A DNA stretch of 64,000 nucleotides from Macrotis lagotis (GCF_037893015.1 NC_133660.1:158745092-158809091), one strand, 5' to 3'; positions 25,225-36,289 are shown, counted from the stretch's first letter. Notes: a model not told the origin generated them from the letters alone. Numbers and translations: made by a program.

Positions 25225-25745
25225 CAATAAGGGATGGATGTAGATATGGGTGATACACATGCCAGTGCCCTTTTCTGCCACTTGGCTGCCACTACCACTA
25301 GGGTTCTCTCCAGGATACTGTACCACTATGTCCTCTGTTTCATAGCTACTGATACCAAGTCCTTGGTCTCCATCCCCACAAACCACTCCAGTAAGCTCAC
25401 TGACAAGTTCAACTGCTAAGACCTACCAATTCAGGGTCTGAAGTTCTGAAATCTTAGGATTGACATAGTTATGAGCCCTAGTTTTCAGCCACTATTGGGG
25501 CTAGTTGCTATAGACAGAATATCCTTGCTCTGGGTCTGGTCAACCAGACTTGATGAATTCAGGACCTGCCACTCCAGGAGACTCACATCACAAAAAAGTC
25601 TGGTAGATCCTTCTAGGATGTGGATTCCCCTTCTTGTTAGTGGTCTTACCCCAGCATGGAGGAAATTATTCCCATTTTCCAGTCAGTCCCCAGTGACAGT
25701 CCTTGTAGCTCCAGACATCTTTAACCCATAAGCCTGTTACCAAGC
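25225..25745. repeat. GC-richer, repeat-like segment of unknown family
   Basis: A sharply bounded stretch whose composition is higher in C and G than its neighbours. It contains CTGCCACTTGGCTGCCACTA, CAGGACCTGCCACTCCAGGA and GGTAGATCCTTCTAGGATGT. It reads like an L1 5' UTR or LTR body but could not be assigned. The open frames inside (61 and 86 codons, plus) have no recognisable domains. Confidence 0.3.
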
Positions 25746-26069
25746 TAAGCAAAGTAATCTCAGGGTTACTTACCTACTAGGAAGGGGAGCCCAAGTGGGG
25801 AACAGTATATGGTCTTCTCACTTAAAGCTCCACAAAAATAATTACCATTCACAAATTGTAGTGTGGAAAAATTTTAAAGTGATACAGCACCCTTGTCTGC
25901 CCTCAGAATGTTAACAGGGTGCATTTGGCATTTGTCCATTATTTCTAATTCTAAATTCCCCAAACCTGACTAGTGTTCTAGGAAGAGCCACCCTTTTTCT
26001 TTTCTTCAAATGTCTTCCCTATTTTGCTGCAAACGTTTACACCCGATTAGAACAATAATGTACATTTGG

Positions 26070-26200
26070 GAAAATTAGTTTGCTAAGTGAAGTACCAAGC
26101 ATGTATTAAATTACCTAGAATATAGTTTAGTACTTTGCTAAACTCTGGGAATACAAATAAAAATAATAATTAAAAAAGTCCCAATCTCAAAACATAATGG
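26070..26200 (-). repeat. L2-clade LINE fragment
   Basis: The plus strand shows AGTGAAGTACCAAGCATGTA, TAGTACTTTGCTAAACTCTG and GGGAATACAAATAAAAATAA with AGTCCCAATCTC, the reverse of the L2 3' end region. Confidence 0.55.
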
Positions 26201-27094
26201 CAAAGAACCAATTCAAAGCAAAAATCTTTTCAACCAGGGGTCACAGGCAGTGAAAATTTCAAATGCCCTCCTGCCCCCTCCAAACCAGCAAGCTCAGAGA
26301 ACCCCTTCATTCCAATTATTAGATGATCTGACTTGATTTGTATTCTTTCACAGTTGAGGCCACACCTGAACATAGTACATATACATTCCTATTAACTGTG
26401 GACTACTTGTTTAACTTCATTGTCATTTCCAAGAAGCTATTTAAAGTCAAAAATTCTTTCTTCACCCACACAAAAATGTGACTCTCTTATATCTGGGAAG
26501 TGTATTTTTTTTCAAATCGCAACCCCCTAATGCAACTGGTTGATAATAACTATTATCTTTATCTTTTTCTTGCTGAGAATATCCATCTCAGAAAAAGAAC
26601 AAAACTATTATTCTATATGTGTCCTAGTCTAATAAAGAGGGAAATCTCTTTTGATCTCAAAAATTAATTCCCTCAAGAATGGTTTGAAGGTAAAATGAAT
26701 TCTGAAGAAATTCTCTAATAGGTTGTAAATATCTATGCTTGAAGGCCAAAGGACTACCACCTGTGTTATACAGGTGGTAGTCCTGAAAGAGAATTGATCA
26801 CAGTTATTTGGAAGACACAAGTCTTCAGAACAGAGAACACTATTACAGAAGTGGGAAGTGGACACAGGTAGCTTACTTTCTAATCTTCTTAAAGGGGTGG
26901 GGTGCTTCATGGTAAGCAACCAAGCATTAAAAAACCATCAAGGGAAGTATGAAAGGCAATCTGGGTTTACCTTTCTAAGCCTTCCCAACACCCACTTGAG
27001 CAAAATCATGTTCCAATATTCAGAGGCTCATTATTTTTCCACCCTAAACTTTCACCTCTACCTACCTACCTACCTTCCCTATAAATGAAATAAC
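26201..27094. other. Unassigned noncoding sequence containing a perfect hairpin
   Basis: No family recognised apart from the hairpin at 26750-26784. The minus frame 26629-26919 (96 codons) crosses the hairpin and has no recognisable domain. Confidence 0.4.
26750..26784. repeat. Perfect 15-bp inverted repeat with 5-base loop
   Basis: AGGACTACCACCTGT (26750-26764) and its exact reverse complement ACAGGTGGTAGTCCT (26770-26784) enclose GTTAT. Pairing does not continue beyond the arms, so it is shorter than a typical microRNA precursor. Both arms are of mixed composition in AT-rich surroundings. Confidence 0.95.
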
Positions 27095-27393
27095 ATCATC
27101 CTTCTAGCCCTTCAGTTCAGAAACCTAGGTGTCATCCTCTACACATCACTATCTCTCATCTTCTATATCCAATCTGTCAATTTTTGCTTTCTAGTATCTC
27201 TTGAATTTGCCTCCTCTCCTCTGACCCTGACACCATTATTGTATAGGTGAACTATTAATTTCAATATATTTATTGCAAACCTGAACTATTTATTGCACTA
27301 GCTAACTGATAGATTTTCCTGTTTTAATTCCTTACTCTTCTTCATTCTCCATTCAGTCACCAGCATGACTTTTCTTAACTCAAATCTGAATAT

Positions 27394-27435
<42 letters not shown>

Positions 27436-27990
27436 AACCACCACCACCATCATTCAATAAATTCAATTTGGTTACTTATTGCCTTCAGGTTCAAATGAAA
27501 AACCCTTTATCTGATAATCAAAGTCCTTTACAAGTTACCCCACTACCTTTATTTTCTGTCTTCTTCCATTTTATTTTTTTACACATTGTCTTTGATACAT
27601 TTACACTGGTTAACTCATTGTTCCCTGAACAATCCACTTCATCCCAAGTCTCCATACATTTACTCTTCTGAATTCTCTCCCTAATTCCTCCTACTAAATT
27701 ATTTAAATTTCTTTAATCCTTAATACAACCCAATCTTCTAGAGGAAGCTTTTACCAATTCCTGTTAATTCTAGTACTTTCCCTCTTTTTAAAAATCATTT
27801 CCTACTTTTCTATATTTAACTTTTGGTGCACATTTCTTTACTTATTTCCTCTTTAGATTATTAGCTCTTTGAGAGCAGGCAGCACCCCCCCCAATTTATG
27901 CCTCTCTTTTTATATCCCCAGTGTTTCTCATTGTGCCTACCATATTCTAGGAGTCTAATAAATATTTATTACTATATTAAGTACAGGCCT
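27095..27990 (+). repeat. L2-clade LINE, 3' part, with an internal (AC)n tract
   Basis: The ORF2 C-terminal region shows AAACCTAGGTGTCATCCTCT, CCAATCTGTCAA, AAATGAAAAACCCTTTATCT, GATAATCAAAGTCCTTTACA and TAGAGGAAGCTTTTACCAAT. The 3' UTR shows AGATTATTAGCTCTTTGAGA, TATATCCCCAGTGTTTCTCA and GAGTCTAATAAATATTTATT. All are in L2 order over about 900 bases. A (AC)n tract of 17 units interrupts it at 27397-27430. No open frame remains. Confidence 0.8.
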
Positions 27991-29029
27991 AATTCAGAGT
28001 GCAAACTGTTAATTTAGGCTTAATATTGAAATGAAATATATTATAAATTATATAACAGTTAAAAATGGAGATTCACTTAGGTTTACAATAGAAAGGATAT
28101 TCCAACACTTAGCTTGGGTAGATTATCCCCCAATCCCCTACTGTATCCCTTGTTTCCATATGAAAACAATTCTGCTCAGCCCAAAAGAGAATAATAATTC
28201 CTTCAGTCTTTGTCAAGTCTGAAGGGGCTCTCATTCCAAATAAGCAAATTTTGTTATGCCCTTAGATATCCTGAACCATAGAGTCCAAGTCTTCAGTCTT
28301 GACCTCTGTACCACTCATTCCTGGAGATGTTTTGTTTTGTTTTGTTTTCTATCAGTGAATAGCCTAACTTATGAGAGGGAAGGGGAACCACCATGGTAGG
28401 TTGTTTTCTTAACACAGAGGGTATGCGTGTTTGTATGTATATGTGTGTATGCAATACATATTCAATTATGTAATGAAAAATGTAACTTCTCAATGCTTGT
28501 GAAGATGAGTATAAAAATGATGATAAAATAATAATTATAATCAAAGAGCAGAAGTGATTCCAATTAAAAAATACTTATTGAAATACTGTTTAAGAAATAA
28601 CATTAGGGATAAAACTCAAATTTTCTTTTTTTTCCTTTAGGAAATATTCAGGGAAAAACAATCAGATTGGTAGCATAGGGTCATTTTTCCAAATTAATGA
28701 TGCATAGGCCAATTCAAACTGCCCAGGATCATCAGACCAAATTCAGTCACAAGCCATGAAGAAACCATTCACCCTTAGAACTGACAGCACAAACAGCTTT
28801 CTCCAGTCTTGCAAATAAATGTTCACAATTTACCAGCACACATTTTAGAACTCAGTCAACATTCTTAAAATAAGGGGGGGAAAAGCAAATGAAATCACCA
28901 TTTTCAAAATACTTATAGATCTGACTATACTCAGATGTGACAAAACTTTCTAAATGTCAACCATCATAGTCATTATTTATTCACTAGTTCTATAGTGCTT
29001 CCTCTAAGTTATGTACTTACATTATGCTT
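27991..29029. other. Unassigned noncoding sequence
   Basis: No gene or repeat family recognised. A (GTTTT)n run lies near 28331-28350. Confidence 0.45.
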
Positions 29030-29265
29030 TATAGAGGCAGGGAGATAGCTAGTGGATAAAATGCTCAATTTGAGAGTGAGGAAAACCAGAGTTGAAGTTC
29101 TGTCTCAGTGACTCACTAAAAAAATTGTTACAAGTCATTGGACTTCTGTCAGTTTTAGGTTCCTAATTTGTAAAATTAAAATTATAATAATATGAAATTT
29201 GCAGGATATAACATATATAAATCATTTGCAAACATTAGAATGCTATGTAGCTCATATTATTAAAT
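29030..29265 (+). repeat. Near-full MIR/THER1-type CORE-SINE
   Basis: GGGAGATAGCTAGTGGATAA head, AACCAGAGTTGAAGTTCTGT, GTTACAAGTCATTGGACTTC, TTAGGTTCCTAATTTGTAAA, then the tail CATTTGCAAACATTAGAATG and CTATGTAGCTCATATTATTA. All MIR blocks are present in order. Confidence 0.78.
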
Positions 29266-29267
29266 AA

Positions 29268-29520
29268 AATCAATCAGTATATTTATTGATAGCTGACTTA
29301 TAAACAAAGCACTATTCTAGGTACTTTACAAAAAATTAAGGCATTGTCTTTTTCTTGAAGAGCTTACAATATAAGGGGGCAGAATTGTGAAAAAATGCAA
29401 TGTAAAATAGATTACTATAGGCATATATGAAAGGAGCAAAGTGTTAAATGGTCCTGAAAGGACCTGAAGATATCTTCCATGTGGGATTGGAAAAGAATAA
29501 TGAGAAAGATATTACATAAT
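29268..29520 (-). repeat. L2-clade LINE 3' fragment
   Basis: The plus strand shows CAAAGCACTATTCTAGGTAC, CATTGTCTTTTTCTTGAAGA and GCTTACAATATAAGGGGGCA, the reverse of the L2 3' end. Confidence 0.7.
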
Positions 29521-29569
29521 CTAAGTTTGGTTAATCACCTGTGTTTATATGATACAACATGTGTTTTCT

Positions 29570-29715
29570 TTATAACAACTGTGAGAGGAAGGAAACAGAA
29601 ATATTATTTTCCCTCATTTTACAAATGAATAATCCAAGGCTTTGAAATAGTAAGTAAATCATCCATAGTTCTGAGGTCACTAAGCATTAAAGGTTGATTT
29701 CCAATCAGGTTGTTA
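29570..29715 (-). repeat. MIR-type SINE
   Basis: CTCATTTTACAAATGAATAA, CAAGGCTTTGAAATAGTAAG and GTTCTGAGGTCACTAAGC, the reverse of the MIR body. Confidence 0.65.
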
Positions 29716-29837
29716 ACCTTTAATTTAAGAGGTTTTTTTTTCACTAGTCTATGGCGGCTGCTAAGGATTTCAATAGAAAGGGAGAATTGGTACATTTAGG
29801 CATAGGATAAAGAACAATTGTTTATTTGGGGAAAAGT

Positions 29838-30342
29838 AATATTTAAATTTTTTAATTACATACAAAGATACTTTTGGACATTTATCCTTTTGCAATTTTT
29901 TCAACATTTTTGTCACATTTTTCTACCATCCCATCTTCCTTCCCTCCTCCACATGGCAGTAAACAACCTGAAATAAGGTCATATGTGTATGATCATGTTT
30001 AACACGGTTTCCATTATAGTTTATGAAAGTATTAAAACTAAGGAGAAAAAAATGAGAAAGAAATAATATAAAAGAAGAATTAAAAAGGGAGCATAGTATG
30101 TTTGCTCTGCTTTTAGGTGCTGTATTTTTTTTCCTCTGAATGTGGATGACCTCTTCTAAGACATGCCTCTCAGGCTTTTTCTTGATTACTGAAATGCTGA
30201 GAGGAGCTATGTCCTTCATAGTTGATCATCTCACAATGTTGCTCTTAATGTATACAATGTTCTCTTGGTTCTATTCATTTCACTCAAAATCAGTTCATTC
30301 AAATTTTTTCAGGCTTTTCTGAAATCTAGTTCCTTATGATTC
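29838..30342 (-). mobile_element. L1 LINE 3' end, 5'-truncated (copy 1)
   Basis: Plus strand from TTTTTTAATTACATACAAAG and CCTTTTGCAATTTTTTCAAC (3' UTR) to AGTTGATCATCTCACAATGT, TATACAATGTTCTCTTGGTT and TTTCACTCAAAATCAGTTCA, the reverse of the ORF2 C-terminus. It ends abruptly where a second L1 3' end begins. Old and inactive. Confidence 0.85.
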
Positions 30343-31190
30343 ATTTTTTCTGTCTTTATTTTTTCTAATTATATGCAAAGATAGTTTTTAGCATTCATTC
30401 TTTTGGAATCTTTTGAGTTCCACATTTTTCTGCATTTTCCTCTCCCCCTGCACCTCCAAACTACAGCTCCACCACCACCCATGGCAATAAGCAAACCTGA
30501 TATAGGTATCCATGTATTTAACATATTTATATGTTAGGAATGTTGTGAAAGAAGAATTAGAATTAAGGGGAGAAAAGATCATGAGGTAAAGAAACAACAT
30601 AAAAGAAGTTTTAAAAAGCAATCATAGGGGGCGACTAGGTGGTGTAGTGGATAAAGCACGGGCCCTGGAGTCAGGAGTACCTAGATTCAAATCCGGTCTC
30701 AGACACTTAATAATTACCTAGCTGTGTGGCCTTGGGCAGGCCACTTAACCCCACTGCCTTGCAAAAACCTAAAAAAAAAGCGATCATAGTATGCTTTATT
30801 ATTCATTCAGACTCTGTAGATTTCTCTCTGGATGTGGTTGACATTTTCCATAACAATTTTCTCAGGATTGCCCTTGATCACTGAATTCCTGAAAGGAGCT
30901 GCTTCTATCTCAGTTGATCATCTCATAATGTTGCTGTAAATGTGTACAATATTCTCTTGGTTCTGCTCTTTTCATTCTGCATCAGTTCATGCAAGTCTTT
31001 CCAGGCTTGTCTAAAGTCTGTTTGCTTATGATTTCTTGAAGATCAATAGTTCTCCATCACATTTAGGTACTATGCATATGGCTGGTTTAGTCATTGCCTA
31101 ATTGATGGGCATCCTCTCAAATTCCAATTCTTTACCACTACAAAAAAAAAAGCTGCTATAAATATTTTTGTACTTGTGATCTTTTCCCCT
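30343..31190 (-). mobile_element. L1 LINE 3' end, 5'-truncated (copy 2), split by a SINE
   Basis: The same 3' UTR starts again at TTTTTTCTAATTATATGCAA and runs on to CATCAGTTCATGCAAGTCTT and the AAAGCTGCTATAAATATTTT block (reverse of the ORF2 C-terminal IAALF region). A WSINE1-like SINE sits at 30627-30779. This copy reaches further into ORF2 than copy 1. It lies in the same orientation directly behind it. Confidence 0.86.
30627..30779 (+). mobile_element. WSINE1-like SINE with target duplication, inside an L1
   Basis: The cleanest SINE of this family in the window: GCGACTAGGTGGTGTAGTGG, CCCTGGAGTCAGGAGTACCT, CACTTAATAATTACCTAGCT, CCTTGGGCAGGCCACTTAAC and a GCAAAAACCT(A)9 tail. Direct repeats AAAAAGCAATCATA (30613-30626) and AAAAAGCGATCATA (30775-30788) differ at one CpG/CpA site. 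The 5' junction is TTTT/AAAA, the L1 endonuclease preference. Confidence 0.94.
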
Positions 31191-31586
31191 CCTAGATCAC
31201 TATAAAAGGAAAGTATGTATAAGCTACAAGAGTCACTGAACTTACATGTTCATATGCCCTTGATATATAATCAAGGTGAACATGGAGAAAATTCAAAGCA
31301 ATAAGGCATTCCATTCAATTGAACTTGATAAAGATTTATTAAACCCTTAGAATGAAGCACATGAATTTATGAACAGGCTACTCAAAAAACACTGTTAAGT
31401 TTTGCAAGATTGTGAGTTAGGTTTCCTAAGGTATGGTCCCTGACTTTGTGGAGTTAATGCTCCAGTAAGAACATATTAAATATACATTTAACTCAAAGTC
31501 ACATGTTCAGTAGCAAATAAGAAAATATTTGAGAGACTCCCCCACCTCCCAGAGAGGCCACTGTCAGTGCTATCTTTAATAAGTGG

Positions 31587-31589
31587 ATA

Positions 31590-31620
<31 letters not shown>

Positions 31621-31622
31621 TT
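31587..31622. repeat. (TA)n microsatellite
   Basis: About 17 TA units with one TATG step. Confidence 0.95.
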
Positions 31623-31691
31623 TAGAAAATTTATGTTTTGAAAAATTTCCTTTTATATATTAATAATTATGCAAGCTAGGTTGTTCATTAG

Positions 31692-31788
31692 GGTATAACA
31701 ACACTTGTGCCAAATGCCATTCTCTACAAAGATGAAATAGAAGAGGATGTGATCACAGTATCATCTACAAATGTTTCTTCCTTATCAG
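31692..31788 (+). CDS. Weak candidate internal exon (97 nt), unrecognised
   Basis: Between an acceptor-like TTGTTCATTAG and a donor-like CAG/GTAAAA lies a 97-nt stretch open in one frame. It encodes 32 residues beginning GITTLVPNAILYKDEI and ending VSSTNVSSLS. The frame is closed directly upstream by the TAG of the acceptor, and no repeat covers the stretch. Against it: the polypyrimidine tract is poor, I recognise no protein, and a 32-codon open frame is common by chance. Treat it as a lead only. Confidence 0.15.
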
Positions 31789-32699
31789 GTAAAATTTACA
31801 AATTAAATTAAATTGCTTCCTATTTATTTACTTAAGGAAATTAAGTCACAATTAGACAAGTGACTCTTCTAGTTATTAGAACCTTATCTCATTGTCAAAT
31901 ACGTTTTGCTGATTTCTTAATATCAAATTGTCACTAGTCTTTCCAACTTTCCTTATTTCTGAAATATTTGTCTGGTTTCAAAAGATTTTGTTTTAACAAC
32001 AACTACAACAACAACAATAATAATAATGCTAACATAAATGATATAATTATATGTAATGTAATCATTTTGTCATAGAATTATATATCACATAAAATGTACA
32101 TTGTATATAGTCATACAGTCATCCTTCAACATTCTCTAGGGTTGGACATGGTACCCCCAATGAACATGAAAAGTCTAAGTATCTCTAGACCCACTCAAAT
32201 TTTTATTTTTACTAATTTAATTCTGATAATATTTTAGCACACAAAACAAGCAAAACAAAACATTGCACCCATGAAAAAGTTTTCAATTTCTAAGAGACAG
32301 AGAAATTAGTATCTTACATATTATATAGGGTATGTGCAGCCACTGGTGAAGCTACAGCAGTTACTTCATGGTTTTCTTTCTTCCAAGAAAAGTGTACGAT
32401 ACAAAGATCATTGTGGAGGAAATCATATGACTGAGACTGGATGGTAGAATGACAAAGAGAATGCATAGCCCATAATTCTTTATCATACCTAAACTTTTAA
32501 CAAAATTTATGTTTATAATAACTTGATGTATGCATACTTAGGGTAGTAAATGATAAAAAGAATCAATTATATACATCACAAATCCATTTATGACTTTTTA
32601 TATGCATATGCATCCTAGTTCTACAATATATCCCAAATCTCTGAAAATTCCCATTTACATTTTTAGAAAAAACACTACAAATAATCAAAGTTGTGAATA
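31789..32699. other. Unassigned AT-rich noncoding sequence
   Basis: No gene or repeat family recognised; (AAC)n and (AAT)n scraps near 31997-32022. Confidence 0.45.
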
Positions 32700-32945
32700 T
32701 GAAATTACATCTTATGTCATCATCATCATTATCATAATCATCATTATTTGCCTACTATGAACCTTGCAGGCAGTATGCTTGGCGCTTTAGAAATATCTCA
32801 TTTGATCCTCACAACCCTGGAAATTAGCTTCTATTATTATTCCCATTTTACCACTCAGTAAATTGAAGTTAGGGTTAATTCACCCATGGTTACACAACAA
32901 GCATGTGTATGATGGCCAATCTGGATCACAATGTACAGGCTCAAA
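32700..32945 (-). repeat. Near-full MIR/THER1-type SINE
   Basis: CTACTATGAACCTTGCAGGC, CTTGGCGCTTTAGAAATATC, CATTTGATCCTCACAACCCT, TCCCATTTTACCACTCAGTA and ATGGTTACACAACAAGCATG are the reverse of the MIR 3' and central blocks. The first half of the 108-codon plus frame at 32863-33189 is this repeat. Confidence 0.82.
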
Positions 32946-33039
32946 GGACAATTTAGGTTCTCTTGTCTATCTCCCTCATTTCAGATATGAAGAAACTGAG
33001 GTCCAAATTCCCTTATTTTCTTTTCCTTTGCTAGAGGGA

Positions 33040-33205
33040 GGAGGTATAAGAGAGGTAGGAAGTATTGTGTATATAGGCATAAGGATAGAGAAAGGACATA
33101 TTGTAAATCTGAAAGGTGATGTTAATATTGATACAGCTCAAGAGGAGGAGAATGTACATTCTAGGAACACAATTTATGCAAATGCCTAGAAATGGAAAAT
33201 GTTTC
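33040..33205 (-). repeat. L2-clade LINE fragment
   Basis: GTACATTCTAGGAACACAAT with ATGCAAATGCCTAGAAATGG matches the reverse of the L2 stretch 'attccaggcatggggaacag...gcaaaggcatggagatgg'. A short MIR scrap (TTCAGATATGAAGAAACTGA) lies just before it at about 32980. Confidence 0.55.
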
Positions 33206-33329
33206 TGTATTGACATACAGTTATCATTCAAACTCATTTTCAGGTTAAGTTCTGCATTTTAATTTCTTTTTTGCCCTCAGAGAAATTTACCATAGAATAG
33301 TTGTTATAGGGAAAAAATAGAGTAAATAG

Positions 33330-33425
33330 ACCAAGAGAAATAAAAAAACTTGCTCAATATCACTCATGAGGTCAGTGGGAGACTTGACAGTAGAACCCAG
33401 GTCTCCTGATTTTTGAGGAACTTCT
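33330..33425 (-). repeat. MIR-type SINE fragment
   Basis: AACTTGCTCAATATCACTCA, GTCAGTGGGAGACTTGACAG and AGAACCCAGGTCTCCTGATT, read from the minus strand. Confidence 0.75.
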
Positions 33426-33534
33426 ACCAATCCAGGTAAGTAACTTTTCTTTCACTTATTTCCATAGAGAGCTGACAGTGTCTCTAAGAGGTCCTTCATT
33501 TGGAAGAGGTCCAGTGATATCAAGGGGTCATGTT

Positions 33535-33900
33535 ATTTGCATTTGTATTAGATTTAAATGAGACAGAGTGGCCCAAAGTTGTCAGTCTCACTCTCTTTTC
33601 CTGAGTCATTGAAGTCTAGTGGCTAGACAAAAGTCCAAACCACTGGGAAGTAGTGTATGACCTTGGTAACTTTAGTAATGTCTTACTGAGCTCTAATCAC
33701 TCCACAGCAAATGCTTCAGCTCCTGCAAATCCACTGAAACGAATGGTTCTTATTCAACCATTGTCCTTAGCAAAGTTTGCACATTCTAGGGATAAACAGC
33801 TCTCTAACTCCCTAACTGGTTTGAGACTTGATAGTTATCCTCAACCTTGGGATATATGGGATGTTCAGGGAGAACTGGCAACTCCGGGGTTAGGGGCCTT
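33535..33900 (+). repeat. Unnamed marsupial-type interspersed repeat, copy 1
   Basis: Starts about AAATGAGACAGAGTGGCCCA, then GTCAGTCTCACTCTCTTTTC, TGAGTCATTGAAGTCTAGTG, GTGTATGACCTTGGTAAC, GAGCTCTAATCACTCCACAG and AAATGCTTCAGCTCCTGCAA. The same blocks occur in reverse at 36290-36630. Its first part resembles the reverse complement of the RTE-tailed SINE (CACTTTCTCCTCCAGAGC region). I cannot name the family. The 143-codon frame 33653-34084 runs across this repeat and the adjoining MIR and is not a gene. Confidence 0.6.
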
Positions 33901-33904
33901 TTCA

Positions 33905-34030
33905 GAGCTGCTCATCCAGCTTCAGAGTTCTTCACTTATTAGCTTTGTTATCCTTGTCATGTATTTAAATTGTCTTCCTCAATTTTCTCTTCTGCACAAT
34001 GAGAATAATAGCATTTACCTCATACTATAT
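33905..34030 (+). repeat. MIR-type SINE
   Basis: TCACTTATTAGCTTTGTTAT, AATTGTCTTCCTCAATTTTC, TTCTGCACAATGAGAATAAT and AGCATTTACCTCATACT are the MIR 3' two-thirds in order. Confidence 0.8.
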
Positions 34031-34154
34031 CCGGTTTCCCCATTCCAGTCCATTTTGCATTCAGCTATCAAAGTCAGGAGATAGAATATCTTGAATAAGG
34101 AAATGCAAGAAAGCCACAAAGCAAAATATAAGAAGTGTGAAAAGAGACAAGGGC

Positions 34155-34285
34155 ACAGGTGTTACCTTTGACCACTCTGCTCCTTATTCACTAAACTACA
34201 GTGGCTCCACATTACCTCTAACATCTAATATAAAATGTTCAGATTGGATTTTAAAGTCTTTTTTATAACCTTACCCAGAGCACAT
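34155..34285 (+). repeat. L2-clade LINE fragment (ORF2 C-terminal region)
   Basis: CTAAACTACAGTGGCTCCAC, ATTACCTCTAACATCTAATA, TAAAATGTTCAGATTGGATT and AAAGTC match the L2 block 'ctccagtggctccctattgcctctaggatcaaatataaaatcct'. Confidence 0.7.
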
Positions 34286-34599
34286 AGCTAACAAGTGTTT
34301 GAGGTTGAAGTATAACCAGAGGTAAGACTAAGGTGAGATAAGACCTGAATAGATCACCTGGGGCTTAGCTTTAGGGGAAAGTAATACCTCTAATCTTAGA
34401 ACTTCCTATTTTAATACCTTTTCTTGATGAAAAAATTATTAGTTTGCTTCTTTCTATCTGTTAAAGGAATACAAAATCTTCCACCCAGTCAATCCTACCC
34501 TTATTATGTCTCTGACAAAACTTTAAGACCTTGTTATGAATCTCCATCCTTATTAATCTTGGCATTACTCAAGTTAAGGTATGGGTCATAGTTTCTTAG

Positions 34600-34985
34600 A
34601 CCTTCCAGGAATTATGTTTCTCCTGCATAAGCCTCTGTAGAGATCAAGTGAGACAATAGTTCAGCTAAAATATATGCAGCTTTACTTGATCAGAGTAAGA
34701 GCTTAATGACCTTATTACAAGAGGTTACAAACTATATCCACCAGAGCCCACATGTACTTCAAACACAGTTTTAGTACTAGCCAAGATGGAAAATGTCCAA
34801 AAGAAATGGAGAGTCTAGCTAATCACAGTCAATCTAGGCTGGGCCATTCTCTGGAGGCCTCCTCTTCAAGGACTGACCCAGGCTGACCCTCATTCATTTA
34901 TGAAAATCAACATCATTACATCATCATGTGATGTGGCTACAGGCCAACAAGCAGTACTCAAAGAGCACATTAGACTCTTCTCACA
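34600..34985 (-). mobile_element. Possible LTR remnant (fossil)
   Basis: Mixed-composition body distinct from its AT-rich surroundings. Read from the minus strand it begins with a TGTGAGAAGAG-type end. No internal retroviral sequence adjoins it. The assignment rests on texture only; class unknown, old and decayed. Confidence 0.2.
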
Positions 34986-35224
34986 ATATCTTTATAATTA
35001 CTTCATCAAACATTAGTAGAGTCATTTGGTATGCACCATGTGTCCAAGGTAATCCATCTTTCTTGAAATGTACCCATATTCTCTTTTGCTTCAGCTATAA
35101 GATGAGAGTCTTACTATTTTGCTTTCGGGGAACTCTGTCTAAGCAGGTGAAAACAACAACAATAATAAATAGTGGTAATCATTGTTAGATTATTAATGAA
35201 AATTCAGGGTTCACAAATTGATTT

Positions 35225-35385
35225 AATGTATTATCTCATTTGAAATTCATAACAATCATGAGAAGTATCTCCAATTTTGAAATTAAACAGCTTACCTAAG
35301 ATCATAGAAATGGTAAAGATTTGAGTCCATATTTCTAGGTTCAGCACTCTATAGACCATGTAACCTAGCCATCTTTAGGCATATT
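35225..35385 (-). repeat. MIR-type SINE
   Basis: TATTATCTCATTTGAAATTC, CAGCTTACCTAAGATCATAG, GTAAAGATTTGAGTCCATAT and AGCACTCTATAGACCATGTA, read from the minus strand. Confidence 0.75.
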
Positions 35386-36289
35386 CATCATTCTTTGATA
35401 TATCACCAAATTCTTTTGTGACTAAGCTGATATTTCAGCCCTCTAGGGTGGTGCTCATCTGAAAAATAAGGCTGATTAAATTTGTAGCATTAACCTTGCA
35501 AGAGTGTTGTAAATCTCAACTTGAAAACAAAAATACCTATCAAAAATACCCTAAATTGTTAAGAAACTATAAATTAAAAGTCTTGATACAATGAAATGCA
35601 TTGCTAATAAAGGGTTTTTTTGGTTCATTTGAGGGATGCTTTAGCCTTAATTCAGAGTAATTGTATGTCTATTATTGTTACTTTTTACTCTTCCATGGGG
35701 AAGTGGTATGTTTGTTTTAAAAGTATTTTTGTTATTTTTAACCTTACTAACAAGTGTTCTGAAATAATAATCCTTTTCTGTCAAGGAAATATAATTTTTA
35801 AAAGTTTTGATAGATCATGTTTTTTCTCAATATTTGTATAGGAAAATTTTAAAAAATTCATTCTAGATTCATCACAGATCATTTTACAGTTCTTAAAGTA
35901 TATGCTAAAACTGGAATTTTGTAGGTGTTAATTGCTTTAGTAAATGTTCTTCCAATTGAGCTTTGGTTTCAGAATGCCATTAGTTTCTTTAGGTCCATAC
36001 CAGAATAGTCTGATAAGTATGATTGCACTCAATGTATCATGCTTGGAAGAGGTCAAGGTAATTTTACAAATATTTCTTCCATCTATTAGTTCTCTTTTGA
36101 AAATCAAAGTCTGATCTGTTTATAAGAATAAACATCTTCAGTTTCCATGATTCTTGTTATGTAGTATATGTATTATATATACATGTATATATACATATAC
36201 ACACACACGCACACATATAGTCATATAGGCTGTGTTCAGGAAGGCCTCTACCTCTGGTGTGATGTTTGCTTTCCACATTTGGTGAACAC
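35386..36289. other. Unassigned noncoding sequence
   Basis: No gene or named repeat. An AT/AC microsatellite (TATATACATG... then (AC)n) lies at about 36165-36215. Confidence 0.45.

Noticed and set aside
32863-33189. 108-codon plus-strand open frame
   Set aside because: It is made of MIR and L2 remains read through on one strand.
33653-34084. 143-codon plus-strand open frame, one of the longest in the window
   Set aside because: Its first part lies in the unnamed repeat that recurs inverted at 36290-36630 and its last third is a MIR; no domain is recognisable.
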